From the NCBI GenBank assembly GCA_015680905.1, contig CM027381.1, positions 53,324,501 to 53,388,500 of the forward strand: a DNA stretch of 64,000 bases, read 5' to 3'. This stretch comes from Coptis chinensis (Eukaryota; Streptophyta; Magnoliopsida; Ranunculales; Ranunculaceae). Below are positions 20,288-32,107 of the stretch, in pieces; the first letter of the stretch is position 1, and each line of letters opens with the position of its first letter. Under the pieces are notes generated by a model. The model was not told the DNA's origin, did no database searches, and saw nothing but the letters and a program-made list of their open reading frames with translations. A program made the translations under genes and the position numbers.

Positions 20288-21540
20288 AAACTTCTTTAAC
20301 AAGTACGTGTTCCAAGGCCGTGGCAATAACTTTTCCTCTTGGGTTTTAATCCAGTACGCTCTATTGCCAACGACGCGTTCCACAATGTAGGGGCTTTCCC
20401 ACGTTGGTGCTAGTTTAGAATCATCTTGAGTTTTTTTCAAGACTAGATCTCCAGGTTAAAAAGATCGAGGATGTACTCGTTTGTTGTAGGACCGCTTTAG
20501 GATCTGTTGGTAAGATGCTACTCTGATAGCTGCTAGGTCGCGTCGCTCTTCCAGCAGATCGACCTCTCGAGCTAGTACTGAGTCATTATGACCTGATTCG
20601 ACAAGTTCAGATCGAGTTGTCATGATTGTCAGCTCGGTGGGGATGACAGCTTCTGTGCCATAACATAAGGAGAATGGTGATTTGCCCTGTCTTTGCCGAA
20701 CGAAGTGTGGCGCGTGAGCCCATAGTATGTCGAATTTGGTTTGGCCATTGGCTCTTATTCTTTTCGATCTTTTTCTTCAAGTTCTCTAGAATGGCTTTAT
20801 TGCTGGCCTCCGCCTGTCCATTGCTTTGAGCATACTGGGGAGTGGAGAATGCATGAACGATCTTCCACTTGGCTAGGAACTCTCTGACTATTTTGCCCTT
20901 GAACTGGGAACCGTTATCCATCACTAGTGTGTGTGGTAAGCCAAATCTGGTGATGATATGAGTCCCAAATGAAATTCCTGACATGTGACTCTTTGACGTG
21001 TGCCAACGGAACTGCTTCGACCCACTTAGTGAAGTAATCTGTGGCCGCCAGGACAAAGCGGAAGCCAGTGCTCTTCTGAGGGATGAATGGTCCCATTATG
21101 TCCATGCCCCACATGTGGAACGGCCAAGGGCTCGCGATGTTGATCAGTTCGCGGGCTAGCTGAATGATGTTGTACCCAAATGTTTGACATTTGACACACT
21201 TGAGGACATACGTTTTGGCATCGATCTGCATACGTGGCCAGAAGTATCCTTGGGAGATCACTTTATGGGCCAATGAGCGACCTCCAGCATGGTTTCCACA
21301 CTCTCCTTTATGAATCTCAGCGAAAATTAACTGACCTTGTTCGGGTCGATGCGATGCATCTCGGATGAGGTCCCACCGGATTTCGCGAAATAACTGGCCA
21401 TTTACTAAACAATAGCTACGTGCCTGGTGCGGAACCTTCCTGGCTTTGGTACGCTCATCTGGGAGCATACCGTGCTGGATGTATTGTATAATAGGTCGCA
21501 TCCATGTTTGACTCATCCGGGTCTCCGAGAGGGGCATGTG
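20288..21540 (-). pseudogene. Element A integrase
   Basis: The minus-strand frame 21537-20914 has the HHCC zinc-binding region (IHKGECGNHAGG ... CVKCQTF) and the start of the catalytic core (WGMDIMGPF, ATDYFTKWVEA). After a frameshift the frame 21056-20607 supplies the second and third catalytic residues (LVMDNGSQFKG and NGQAEASNKAI), completing the D,D-35-E triad. The C-terminal region continues in another frame to RPWNTYLLKKF and a stop near 20288. Integrase inserts the cDNA into the host genome. No chromodomain was seen, as expected for the Tat lineage. Confidence 0.88.
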
Positions 21541-21599
21541 TCACTGATTGCTAAGACATGGTCCGCTTGGTAAGCTGGTCGGTCGACCACTTCAATGGT

Positions 21600-22060
21600 C
21601 AGTTGTCTAGGGGCACAGTTCGGTGTCTGCGTGGCTAGGTACGCTAAGCTATCTGCGTGACGGTTCGTTCTCGCCACGCAAAAAAATGGTATCTTGTAGC
21701 TCTGCTGAAAGAAGGAAGTAAATCATTAACAACTTGAAGGTATTTGGAAAGGTTACCTTCGTTGGTAGTGTACTCTTTTGCGACCTGGCGAACGACCAGT
21801 TGTGAGTCACTAAAGATTTGGAGCTCCTTTACACCGAGTTGGATTGCCGCACGCAACCCCATTATTAATGCCTCGTACTCCGCTTCGTTATTGGAGGTTG
21901 CGAAGTCTATGCGAACTGCCTTTTCTATCATAGCTCCTTCGGGGGATACTAAAACGATTCCGATACCACTGCCTCCTAGGTTACTGGAACCATCAACGTA
22001 GAGGGACCAGACTGTTTTATGTTTGCTTTTGTGGGTGCGACCTCTGCTTCTGGCTCCCAA
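21600..22060 (-). pseudogene. Element A second (archaeal-type) RNase H
   Basis: LYVDGSSNLGGSGIG, NNEAEYEALIMGLRAAI and IFSDSQLVVRQV give the D, E and D of an RNase HI fold; after a frame break RHADSLAYLA supplies the terminal D. It follows the normal RT-linked RNase H, so pol has two. An additional archaeal-type RNase H placed here is a hallmark of Tat-lineage Ty3/gypsy elements. Its role is RNA removal from the RNA-DNA hybrid. Confidence 0.85.
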
Positions 22061-22152
22061 TTGGGGTCGTCGACTGGAAAATCTGCGATGACCTGGCCCT
22101 TCTGCGACGTGCGGGGGACGAAGTCCATGTGGTGCTCCCCCAGCTCTTCGGC

Positions 22153-22650
22153 CTATATCGCCATCCTAGTAGTCTTATTCTCTTTGTGAAGGATCCGCTT
22201 TAATGGAAGGTTGCTAAGTATTCTGATTGGATGAGCTTGAAAGTAAGGTATGGATTTTCTTGCCGAGTATAATAAAGCAAGCACTGCTCTTTTAACGTGG
22301 GAATAATTCTTCTCGGCTGGAGTGAGCGTCCTACTTGTGAAGTAGATCGGCTTTTCTGAATTGTTTTCCTCTTTGAAGAGAACCGAACTGATTGTAAAGT
22401 CTGATACTGCCAGATAGAGCCCCAATGTTTCTCCGTCTGTTGGTTTGGCTAAGACGGGAGGCGTTGTGAGGTATTCCTTGAGGGTGGAGAATGCTTGGTG
22501 ACATTGATCGTTCCATGAGAACTGCTCGCCTTTTTTTAGGATCTGTAGGAATGGTCGGCACTTGTCTGACGCTCTCGATATGAATTGGTTTAGTGCAGCG
22601 ACCATGCCTGACAGTTTTTGTATCTGTTTATTTGTTTGTGGGTCGGGCAT
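22153..22650 (-). pseudogene. Element A RT-linked RNase H
   Basis: The frame reads NQFISRASDKCRPFLQILKK, FSWNDQCHQAFSTLKEYL, LYLAVSDFTISSVL, TLTPAEKNYSHVKRAVLAL and IPYFQAHPIRIL, the thumb-to-RNase H part of Ty3/gypsy pol. It lies directly downstream of the RT in a different frame, so a frameshift separates them. Confidence 0.87.
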
Positions 22651-22750
22651 GTCTAAGAATGCCCAAATTTGGTCTGGATTTGCTTCGATACCTCGCTGTG
22701 AGACCTGATATCCTAAGAATTTTCCGGAGGATGCTCCAAAGAGGCATTTC

Positions 22751-23419
22751 TCACGGGTTCGGCTTCATTCGGTCCGGCGTGTAACGGAGACGCGCTTGCT
22801 CAAGGTGAGTGAGGTGGTCGCTGCTTTTTGTTTTTTTGACGACCATGTCGTCTATGTAGACCTCCATGGTGTCGCCTAACATGTCTTGGAACATGTCAGT
22901 TACCAGTCGTTGATAAGTCGCCCCGGCGTTCTTGAGTCCGAACGGGAGAACGTTGTAGCAATAAATTCCTTGCTCGGTGATGAATGAGGTCTTCTCCTGA
23001 TCTTCCTCAGCGAGTGGTATTTGGTTGTACCCACTGTATGCATCTATGAATGATAACAGCTCGTGCCCACAAGTCTGGTTGACTAGTCGGTCGATTCTAG
23101 GTAGTGGGAAGCTGTCTTTAGGTGTTTCTTGGTTGACGTTGGTGAAGTCGACGCACAGGCGGACTGTACCGTTCTTCTTCTGAACTGCCACGATGTTTGC
23201 TACCCAATCTGGGTAATCGACCTTCCGTATGAAACCGACTTGCTTGAGTTTGTCGACCTCGTCGTTCACTGCTTTTTGAAAACGTAATGACAATATTCTA
23301 GGCCGTTGTCGAACTGGTTTGGCACCAGGGTTGACGTTTAATCTATGGCATGCAACGCTAGGATCTATACCAGGTACATCGATATACGACCAAGCGAACA
23401 CATCTTTATTCATGGACAA
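22751..23419 (-). pseudogene. Element A reverse transcriptase
   Basis: This 222-codon open frame contains GFIRKVDYPDWVANIV, RLCVDFTNVNQ, FIDAYSGYNQIPL, LPFGLKNAGATYQ and the catalytic YIDD (22847-22858), all canonical Ty3/gypsy RT motifs with active-site aspartates present. It is the least damaged pol domain of element A. The frame is lost after the palm (around 22760) before RNase H resumes in another frame. Confidence 0.9.
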
Positions 23420-23999
23420 AAAGTTTACAAGATGAGCTTTAAGTGTGGGGTCGAGGTTAGCCCCGACATAGACGAGTTTAGGGTCGTCTTACGTTCCCGT
23501 GATTCACTTGTCGCCTTTCTTGATTCGGTCTTTGAGACACGGTCTTTGTTTGAGTGCTCACGGAGGATTGCACTTTGTAGATGTTGTCTTTGGGTGCGGT
23601 GAGTGGTAGTGTAGTAGAAGCCTTTGGGCGTCTTACGTGGTTTACGACAACGAGTCGAAGACTTGACGTGGTGGTCGCGGACAAAGAAAGTGGAATGGTT
23701 TTCGCAGCTGATCGGGCTGTATGATGAGAGCTGGCGTGGCGATCTCTTGGCTCTGTTTGCGAGGGATGCTCTCTACTGGGGCGACCTCTAGGATCTGTAA
23801 TGTGGGGACACCTGCTGCCCTAGTGTAGCTCGGGGTCTGGGCTGGTAAGAGGAGGTTCTTGTTGGAGCCCCCATCGTTCTGCTTTGGGACGTTGGTTCTG
23901 ACCTCGGCCACTAAGTCTTTGGCCGTTGTATAGCTGGTGGGCTGATTTCTGACGCTGATGGGAGATTCGGTGGTCTTGTTCGCTGCGATGATCTGGTTA

Positions 24000-24578
24000 C
24001 ATTGATAGGCCTCGAGCTGGTTGCTCCGAAGCTCCATCATTCCTCTGGGGCCAGGAAAACGGATCACCTGATGCAATGTGGAAGGCATTGCACGCGATCC
24101 GATTGATCCATAAATTAGATCCTAAAATAGCATTGTAGGACGACTTGGTATCGAGGACGCTAAACTGCGTGTTGAAGCTGACCTTGTCTTCTCGGGAGCC
24201 CACTGAGACTAGGAGTATGATGTCTCCCATTGGGTCGGCCCTGGAACCATTGAATCCAAAGAGAGGCGCGATCGGGTCTATGAAGACCGATTTTGGCAGG
24301 TTCATCTCTTGGATGGTATGGTAGAACAAAATATCACACAAGCTGCCAGGATCTATCAAAACTTCGCGGACGGTCCGATTCGCTGATTTTGACGTGGACC
24401 ACGAGTGCGTCGTTGTGCGGGAGGCAAACCTTGTTGAGGTCGGCCTCCGAGAAGGTGATATCTCCTGACCTACGTCCTGAACTGCGTGGTGCGGGTGCGG
24501 CTTGTGAAGAAAAGTTGTAAACTTCATGGAGGGTGCCAACGCGCCTTCTCTTCTCTCTAGATGTGGAAACAGAATCAT
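24000..24578 (-). pseudogene. Element A protease (retropepsin)
   Basis: VREVLIDPGSLCDILF is the active-site region, followed by LFGFNGSRADPMGDIIL, FSVLDTKSSYNAILGS and WINRIACNAFHIAS. The LF-GFNG and YNAILG words are typical of Tat-lineage proteases. The catalytic loop reads D-P-G-S rather than the canonical D-T/S-G. It overlaps the adjacent frame 24334-24819 and connects to RT through a poorly conserved linker (23478-24000). Confidence 0.75.
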
Positions 24579-24819
24579 CCTGAAGTGTGATCATGTGAAT
24601 GGTTCTGTCGTATTCCCGACCTGTTGACGGTTGGCGATGATCTTGACGAGAGCGGTCTCGGGGACGTCCTCTGCTGTGAGAGAGACCTTGGGACCTCTGA
24701 TCGTTACGTCGAGGTGGGGATCTACTTCGTACTCTGCGGGCCATGAGCTTGTGGCGCAGGTCGCCGTCGGGTATGTTGGTGTATTGCTTGATGTGTCCGG
24801 CTTCTATGAGATCCTGCAA
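24334..24819 (-). pseudogene. Element A gag C-terminal / gag-pol linker
   Basis: An Arg/Ser-rich segment (RRVRSRSPPRRNDQRSQ) is followed by RRVGTLHEVYNFSS, SGRRSGDITFSEADLNKV and LPHNDALVVHVKI. The F-S-E-A-D-L and PHNDALVV words mark the region just before the protease in Tat-type polyproteins. The basic part probably binds RNA; no CCHC knuckle is visible. Confidence 0.7.
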
Positions 24820-24829
24820 GTAATGCTTG

Positions 24830-25921
24830 AGCCCCCAGCATACATCGGTCTCATGGCACCTAGCTCGGTGGAAGGCGCAGTAGGGCTGGTCGGGGCGATC
24901 TGCCGGTTGTCTGATCTCAGGTCGGTAGTAGGCAGCTCGTTTGATCTTCTCTAGTATGTAACTAGGAGATCTAGTGAGTACGGTGAATTCTCAGTCATTG
25001 CTCGCTATGAGTTTGGGGGGCTGCCCTTGTTGTCGGGGTCGTTTTTTAGAGGATGATGATACCTCGTAAACTTCTCCTTCTTCTACTTCTTCTTCATCTT
25101 GGTTCTGATTTTTCAAACCTTCTTGTAACTTGATGTACCTATCGATTTCGGCGCAGCGCCACATTTCGCCAACGTTCGGGCTGTTCTTTCGGGGGGCGAC
25201 ACGGTGGTATGATTGTTGCGAGTGCGGCAGGCGTTTGTGAAAGCCACTGCGGCGAATGACTCTTTGAGGCCACTCTCCATGTCTAATAGTTCGGTTTTGA
25301 ACCGACTTAAGAAGGAGCGGAAGGTTTCCTCCTTGCCGAGTGTAAGCTGAAAGAGTGAATTGAGATCACCATTCTTACGCCTGTTATGGACGTATTGGCT
25401 TGCGAATAGGTCGGTGAGCTGTTCGAAGGTCTTTATCGAGTCGACCTCGAGGGAGAAGAACCAGTCGAGTGGGCCATCTTTTAGCTAGCGGGAAATAGTC
25501 TGCAATGAAGGTGGTCAAACTCTGGTGCACTGTAGAGTGCGAGACTTTGAACATACCGAGCTATATGCTGACCTGGGCATGTACGGCCATCGTACATTGG
25601 GAACCGTGGTTAGACAAAATCTGGAGGAGAAATCTTGCGGAGTAGCTCAGCAGCAAATGGAGATGCGCGGTAGGTTTTCAACATCTTTTGCACTATCAGG
25701 GTGGAGTCTTTCTTTACTGCATTTTTGTCGAGCCTTTGGCTAAGCTCGTTGATCGTTGGTAGCGTTGATGACGCGTCGTCCTCGTGATGGCGCCCTAGTG
25801 GGTTCTGTGTATCCACTTGTGCACGTAGTGTGACATTTTCCTGCCTGAGATGAGCTATTTGCTCGTTAACTGTGCCTAATTGTCCTGCTAGCATGTGGAG
25901 TTGAGCTTCGAAGCTTGCCAT
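24830..25921 (-). pseudogene. Element A gag
   Basis: The ATG at 25921 starts MASFEAQLHMLAGQLG, a short coiled-coil N-terminus, up to ISPPDFV. After frameshifts the retrotransposon gag core follows: MYDGRTCPGQHI, DGPLDWFFSLEVDSIKTFEQL, then GKEETFRSFLSRFKTELL around 25330. The core packs into virus-like particles. At least two frame changes and a stop at about 25610 break it. The start lies 85 bp downstream of the primer-binding site, a normal leader length for this lineage. Confidence 0.78.
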
Positions 25922-25988
25922 GCTTCGTGGGCTTGAGAGTTTTGGTTATTGATTTGTTTGGAAGTGGTTTGGTTTCTCAAGTAATCGA

Positions 25989-26006
25989 GACCACAGACGG
26001 CGCCAA
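25989..26006 (-). promoter_or_regulatory. Element A primer-binding site
   Basis: Immediately inside the LTR the minus strand reads TTGGCGCCGTCTGTGG. The first eight pairing bases (TGGCGCCG) fit the 3' end of plant tRNA-Asp; the rest diverges, as in many Tat-lineage elements. Confidence 0.65.
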
Positions 26007-26201
26007 TGTAAAGGTGTGATTTAGCTTTCCCTTACACACAGTCAATTGGGGACTTGGAAGGGTTGTTGGATGGACCGAGTTCGTCTTGGGAGCGAACTAC
26101 CTACATATCTTACTCTAGGTTCTTGTGGGGAGAGTAGAATCAGGTCTGGCGTAGTTCATAGGATAGGTATTTATAGATATCGAGAGTGTATCCTTGCCCT
26201 C
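26007..26201 (-). repeat. Element A 5' LTR, truncated to 195 bp
   Basis: This matches the first ~200 bp of the 6158-6689 LTR (plus-strand sense) and stops abruptly after TATCCTTGCCCTC. About 337 bp are missing, which in element orientation is most of U3. The TATA box (26168-26175) and everything downstream of it remain. Confidence 0.88.
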
Positions 26202-27885
26202 AGTCCTGTTCTTCAAATCAAAGCATGAAGAGTGCATCTGAATGTTTGAAGAATTCCCTTTTTGGCCAATCAACTGATGTACCATTCACTTCGTCTTGAC
26301 TTGGTGTTTGTAGTATCTATTTTCTGATGGTAAGTATGTAACAAGACCTAGATTATTTGTTGTGTTTGATATCATCTGCATAGTTACCTTGTTTATGTGG
26401 TTTAATTATATACAACATAGTACCTTGTATATATCGTGACCATGAACTGAACAAACTTAAAATGTAAGACAATTTATTGTTGCGAAATGTAGATGATAAA
26501 TGAGCTTTTTATGGCTATTTCAAACTCTTGTGATAAAATCTGTAACGTGGTGTTCATAATTTTATATTGTTAGTGGTTGAATGTCTATCAAACGATCTTG
26601 TTGAAACTATGCACTCTATTAGCGATTTTTTTTTCAGAAATCACTCGCTGTTTTTTGCTTTGGTACTCTACTGTCATAGTGTCATACACCACATTAACTA
26701 GTAGTTCAAAGTTTAAAAGATGAGAATTGCAAACCTCTAATTTGCTTTTTCGTAATCACTTTTTTGTTTTCGAAGGAGGCTTGATATCTGAAACTTGAGC
26801 CACATCTGATCACCCTCACGGACCATTTTTCAAAATCAAACCGGTCATCAACACCATATTCTTCCATTTCGGAAATATAGCGACACTTTTCTTTGTAAGC
26901 TTCCAAGCATCATCAACATCGTTGCTTCTTCTCAAGTTACTCAATCCCTTTCCCCTGGAATGTAACTGATTGTTCCCTCGATGAGAATCATAATTAGTAT
27001 TCTTTGGACTTGTAGGAACCACCCTCTTCAGAAGTTGTTTAGAGTTGTCTCTTCTTGTAGAGATCATTTTGTTGGAATACTCAGTCATGTTCACTCCAAC
27101 ATAGAATTCATCTACCAAATCCAAGAGTAAAGACACAAATAAGGTCTGCGACGAACCATTAAGGGAATTCCAAATACATTGAAACAAAAGAAGGCATGAT
27201 ATATAGAATTGACACATTCCAATATTTGACTAAGACAAACCTTTATGAAAAGTCACCTATCAGAACATAGAAAAGTGAATTTAGAACTTTCTCCTAGTTA
27301 AAGAGTGCTTAGAAAATAATCTAATTATAGTCAATATAAGGGGAAAGGCTTTAATGACTTGCCTCAGTAGCATACTGAAGTTGGATATCCCCACTTTACG
27401 AAGCCAAGTCACCTCTTTCTTTGGCATTGCCTCCTTCCCTTGTTCAATTCTGGTTGGACCACCTTGGCAACCAGCACTGTTGTGACCAAATCCAAGCCAG
27501 TGGACTTGTTGCTGCCCCTCATACACTCATACTCACTCTTCTATTAAGTTTTGACCTGCCTGGTCTCCTTGTGAGCCCCTTGGGGCAACATATATAAGAC
27601 TAAGTCTGAAACCAAAATGAAGAAAAATCAATTTTAAGGAGAGGCGACGACAGATTTGGTGACCTACCCTATTTGGTAGTGCGGTACAGGTAATTTAACT
27701 AGATTTAGTTTTCTTCTTTCCTAAATGTTGTTCTCTAGTAACAAATCTTACTTCCTTCTTTTCTTGGTTATATATATGAAAGTATGAATCAAATCTCGAA
27801 GTAATGAAATAAATTGAATTGAAGGTGATGGACTGCAATACAATACAATCCAGAATGTCAAATCTCAGTTTTCTGTAATGAAAGG
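26202..27885. other. Unrecognised DNA between elements A and B
   Basis: On the minus strand 27217-26816 (133 codons, rich in Ser, Asn and Lys, words VVPTSPKNTNYDSHRG and RGKGLSNLRRSNDVDDAWKL) and 26906-26706 (ISEMEEYGVDDRFDFEKWSV) may form one frameshifted coding stretch. A further frame lies at 27526-27281. On the plus strand LFFKSKHEECISECLKNS begins just beyond the LTR breakpoint at 26202. I do not recognise a family. They could be exons of a decayed host gene or of a TE. Confidence 0.3.
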
Positions 27886-29381
27886 TGATAAGTGTAAAAT
27901 GAATAGTTTACCTACGAAATGAACGATGAATTCATTACGTAAGTAAACTAAAACTGAGTCTTTTAAATCTCGATTATCAAAGCTTCTACTCTCGATGCGA
28001 ATTGCACTAAGTGGAGTAGGAAGTTCGTTCCACTCCTAGTTCCCTAGCATGGATTGTCTTCTAAGTCTAAGAAATCAGTCTTAAGTCAATGAGAGCTTTA
28101 CGAAATGTTATGCTAACAAGACGCGTTAATTTAAATAACGAGATATAATAAATAACAAGATAAAATATAAACTAAAGTTAATCTGAAGCTCACGAATCGA
28201 TTGTTTGAATCTAGATAAATAAATTAGGGGAATTGAATCCACCTCGAATCCAACTCAACGACCTAGCGTAGAATGTTGTATCTCAATTCTCGCGTTCTTC
28301 GGTGAGAATTTGAGTACTAATCCCTAGTGTTCATGGCATTCCTACCGGATACTAACTAGCATGTGAGGTCGTCCACCCATTCTCATGGCGAAACACGACC
28401 TTCTAGAGTGGAATAGATTCTACAACCAATTCTATACTAACCACTAAGTTTTCATCAAGGCTTCATCAACCCCTCTAATGGAGGTTTTAGCCTTGATTCA
28501 TCAAACTAACATTTCCCATTGAATTTAAACTAAACATAATGTAAGAAATTGAGATTTACTTAATTTAAACAATAATGAATCTAATTTAATGGCTGGAATG
28601 AAATAAGAACAAGAATTGAAATTAGATCTAGAATGGAAATAACCAAATTCGAAATTGACAAACTAACTATTTTATTTATCTAATCAATCAAGAACAATGA
28701 TTCAAGAATTTAATCTAAAACAGGAATTGAAATGGAACTAACACTTAATTAATTAATAAAACTAGATCTAGAATTCTATATATTAATTTAGGTCTAACTA
28801 GCTACCATTAACAAAGAGCTAAGCTTTTGTTTTTATACATCAGATCAAAAATCGTGCATGGGCTTGGAGCCATGTTTTGGGCCAGAGAATCAAGCCCAAA
28901 ACCCAATTCTTTCAGTCCAAAAAGGCCTCTTCAGCTGCAGTTCGCTACAATAGACTTTTCGTCCACTTCTGCTCCTCTGATTGGGTCAAGGCTTGGACCA
29001 TTGGAAATTTCTTTCCGAGCCGGTCGTTTTGACATAAGGTAGGCCCAATTCGAGGTCCGAGAGTCTAAAGATATGGTCTTAGGAAGTTACATTAACTTTG
29101 TGCTTTGTTTGTTTGCTTTGCGTGGACTTTGACTTTTCATCTTTTGACCGGGCTTTACAAAGGCCGTCTTCTTGAATCTTGGCCTTTAATCACCGAACTC
29201 CTTAGTAACCAACCATTGCTCCTTTATCTCATCAAAGTGGCACATTCCTGCACATAATTGACTTTGAAGTCTGAAATACATAAAAACACGTAATCAGTAT
29301 TAACTCTTACTTATTACTCACATAATTGGTCTAAAAGTATGACTGCTAAGGGGTTAAAACTACAGTTTTGGGCTCTTATCA
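27886..29381 (-). repeat. Element B 3' LTR (1,496 bp)
   Basis: Plus strand TGATAAG...CTTATCA; the ends are a 7-bp inverted repeat. In element orientation it starts TGATAAGAGCCCAAAACTG. Its body matches 41443-42856, and in inverted orientation parts match the LTR of element C (57744-58964), such as GCTTGGAGCCATGTTTTGGG. Confidence 0.9.
28830..28837 (-). promoter_or_regulatory. TATA box of element B LTR
   Basis: TATAAAAA on the minus strand, in the sequence corresponding to TATAAAAA at 58288-58295 in element C. Confidence 0.55.
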
Positions 29382-29395
29382 ACCACCCCCAAACA
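29382..29395 (-). promoter_or_regulatory. Element B polypurine tract
   Basis: Minus strand GTTTGGGGGTGGT directly before the LTR start TGATAAGAG. Confidence 0.65.
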
Positions 29396-30361
29396 GCATT
29401 TTGCTTGTCCTCAAGCAAATATGAGAAATTAGCATAAGTGACCAAAAATGGAGTTCTACTCTCGTCGTCTCATTTGAGTGCGATTGCATTGACCATATCA
29501 ACAAGGGCCTTAAACCACTAGGAATTCCCTAGTGGGCCGAGTTATAAATACCATTGAGAGAGTTTTCTAGTGAAGGTACTCACAAACTTCATCTATACTA
29601 CTGGCGACTAAGAAATAAAACTATTGTTTTCTCCTTCATGTCTCAACTATCTATACCTCTCACTAGCAAATACATAAGAATAACCCGGTCGAGGAACCCT
29701 AAGCTAATATATGCATAATAATCAATCATCTAAAATAAACATATAACAATGAGTAATACTATGAAATGTAATAGCGAGTCCGTTTCGAAAACTTCGGAAT
29801 AAGCGTCCTTAAGTAGGTCCTCACATAAATGTCAAGACAAAAACCACTCTGATTTTTCCACTCAAGTTTATTTGCTCCGATTAATGCGGTGGGCACACTT
29901 TACCTTACAATCTCAATGACAACAAAGGAAGCCGGTCGATCAAACACATCTGCCACTTACTATCACACTAACCTATTCCTAATTGAGCTAGAGGTCTTTA
30001 TTAGGTGTTGCGGGGATTAGGAGATGGTTTAAGAAGGAAGGAAATGGATATTCAAAAAGGACAAGTTTGAGATAATAGAGTCTTCATATTATGTAACTAG
30101 AGACCTTGTTATTTACTTTTTCTTCTACACTTTGTTTCCATCCTTAGCCATATTTTTCTTTTTCTTTTCTTTGGCTTTTGACTCCCTTTTATTCTATTTT
30201 TGGAGTTTTGATTTATTTCTATTTTTCTTTTTCTTTGGATGGAAACTTCTTTTCTTTATTTCTGAAGCAACTAACTAATTTTTGTTTACCACGAGGGTTT
30301 TCTCTTTTTCTTTCTTCCTCATTCTATTCTCGGACTTATTCTAAAATGGGTAGGTTGATTT

Positions 30362-30396
<35 letters not shown>

Positions 30397-31179
30397 TAGG
30401 GGGTAAAAGGAATTGTGGTTTATGGAAGGCTAAAGAAAGGCTCGGGGCGACTAGCGGAAAATAATTCATAGGTTTGAATTTCTGGCTATATCGATCAAAA
30501 GGGCCTAAATTCTCGCTTAGGATATGGTTTAGTGATCAAGCAAGTGGGCGTGTGATTTCTCTATCCGGATTTTACTTCTCCCTTGTGTCATTTCTCAAAT
30601 GTTTGGCTCATATAAGGCTTTAGGCTATATTCTCCACAGGATTTGTAGAATAAGTACTCTAGCCTAGATTTGAAACTTCTTGCTAACAATCATAGATACT
30701 CATGTAATATATTTATAGATAGATGCAAAGATTATTACCTACATATTAACCTAAGTTTCTAACAATTATTACGATGCAAAAGCTATGTGAGACTTGTAAA
30801 TTGTTAAGAGCATAGAGAAAGAAAACAATACCAATATTCCTAAGTGTATAGCATACTTTTTTATTTATATTTTTGAATTTTTGAAATTTTAACTAGAAAA
30901 CAAGTGCATATTATACATATCTATATCCTAACAGGATGTCTTAATTACCGTGTTTCTATGCCCCCCAAACAAGAAGCATGCTTTGTCCTCAAAGCATTTA
31001 AATAAAGATGGTAGGAAAAATACCATTGAAGCGCGTGAAATTCAGGAACATCTGCAAAACAAGGTTAAAACATACAAATATAGTAATATAAAAAAAACTG
31101 ACGCAACTCTATAAGAGTTCCACCCATTATGGGGTTAACGAAATGAAATTGCTTGGGACATAAGCAGACACTAACTTAA
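29396..31179. other. Element B 3' non-coding region
   Basis: No coding domain recognised. A T homopolymer (about 30361-30396) and flanking T-rich sequence give a spurious hydrophobic frame at 30178-30399. This would be the long 3' untranslated region between the third ORF and the 3' LTR. Confidence 0.5.
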
Positions 31180-32107
31180 CTAAAACTTACCTGCACTTTT
31201 GGCATTTTCGTCGTCATCCTCCTCTTCTATATGAGGTTCTTTCGCATCTGCCATGCCATAACAACTTGCGCCTTCCGTGGGTGTATCATCAACTAGTGCT
31301 AAACCTCTAGTGTTACTTGGTGCGATGGGGTGTAAGGGGCAACCAAATGTGGTTGCACACTGCCATCCCGACCAAGTCATGGCTCGGAATGATCTTACCC
31401 ACGATTGGTGGGTCTCATGGTTTCGACCCTTTCCCAATCGGTAATGCATTAATACAGAATATGGGTAGGCAAAGCGTAATCGGCAAACCAAGGCAGGCAT
31501 AAGAAGGTACTTATGCCTCAAGGTATGGCCTCAAAGCCGAGTAGCAACTAAAACTTCGGGGAATGTCATACCGGCGGCGTCCCTCGGCTAAAGCAAGGAA
31601 AGCGTCACCGGCGGTATTATTGGCGTAGTAAAGCTGCGTTCCCCTAGAATGTTCATCATGATGAACAACATGGTTGTGCCTACATTCAGCGATAGGCTAC
31701 TTTCGAGGCGATGTTATATTGGTCTTGGTCCATGATCTGAAACATCCCTCCCCATAATACTCATGGAAATAGGCATATTCATATAGGTATGAGTTATCGT
31801 CATATATCCCCCGTGTGCATAGAATTCGGTAATGGCAACCCGAAACCAAAGCTATCAATTGCTTCTTGAATTCCATAGTCGTGCCATCAATAGCAAGGGA
31901 AAATTTTGTTCTCCTTCTTGGGTACAAAAAAAAAGTAATATTATTATAGAAGAATTCAGTTAGCTTAGGTGAAAAGAATCGTCATCACTCACGAGGAAGA
32001 TGCGCCATCCTAATTACCGCGATCATTTCGCGGAAACGATGCTCCATAGGTATCGGTTCCCATCAAGTCTTCAAATGACTGTTCGGGAATCACTATAGGA
32101 GGTGTCA
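31180..32107 (-). pseudogene. Element B third ORF, copy 2 (Athila-type env-position protein)
   Basis: It starts MTPPIVIPEQSFEDL at 32107, matching MTSPTLIPE at 63577 in element C. A shifted frame gives MEHRFREMIAVIRMAH, and 31927-31697 gives KFSLAIDGTTMEFKKQLIAL and DNSYLYEYAYFHEYYGEGCF. The latter pairs with INIDDEPMETTRFLLAF and DNMYVYTYEFCMRVMGG of element C. The C-terminal part (31521-31180) ends in an acidic EEEDDDENAKSAG tail. This family resembles the Athila ORF-1 type plant transposon protein; no enzymatic motif is seen and its role is unknown. Several frameshifts. Confidence 0.6.

Larger units (their letters stand above)
6158..26201 (-). mobile_element. Element A: Tat-like Ty3/gypsy LTR retrotransposon, minus strand, nested CACTA
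   Basis: Both ends carry the same sequence starting TGTAAAGGTGTGATTTAGC, at 6158 and 26007. The right copy is flanked by a primer-binding site and the left copy by a polypurine tract, so the element reads right to left. Going downstream it has gag, protease, RT, RNase H, a second (archaeal-type) RNase H and integrase, the order known for the Tat lineage. The span of 20 kb is inflated by a 7.8-kb CACTA insertion; the element itself is about 12.2 kb. Each ORF is broken by frameshifts, and the 5' LTR is truncated, so it is not autonomous now. Confidence 0.9.

Noticed and set aside
21744..22001. Plus-strand ORF across the second RNase H
   Set aside because: A shadow of the minus-strand RNase H frame with no family match.
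30178..30399. Hydrophobic membrane protein
   Set aside because: Phe/Leu-rich translation of a T-rich stretch and poly-T run.
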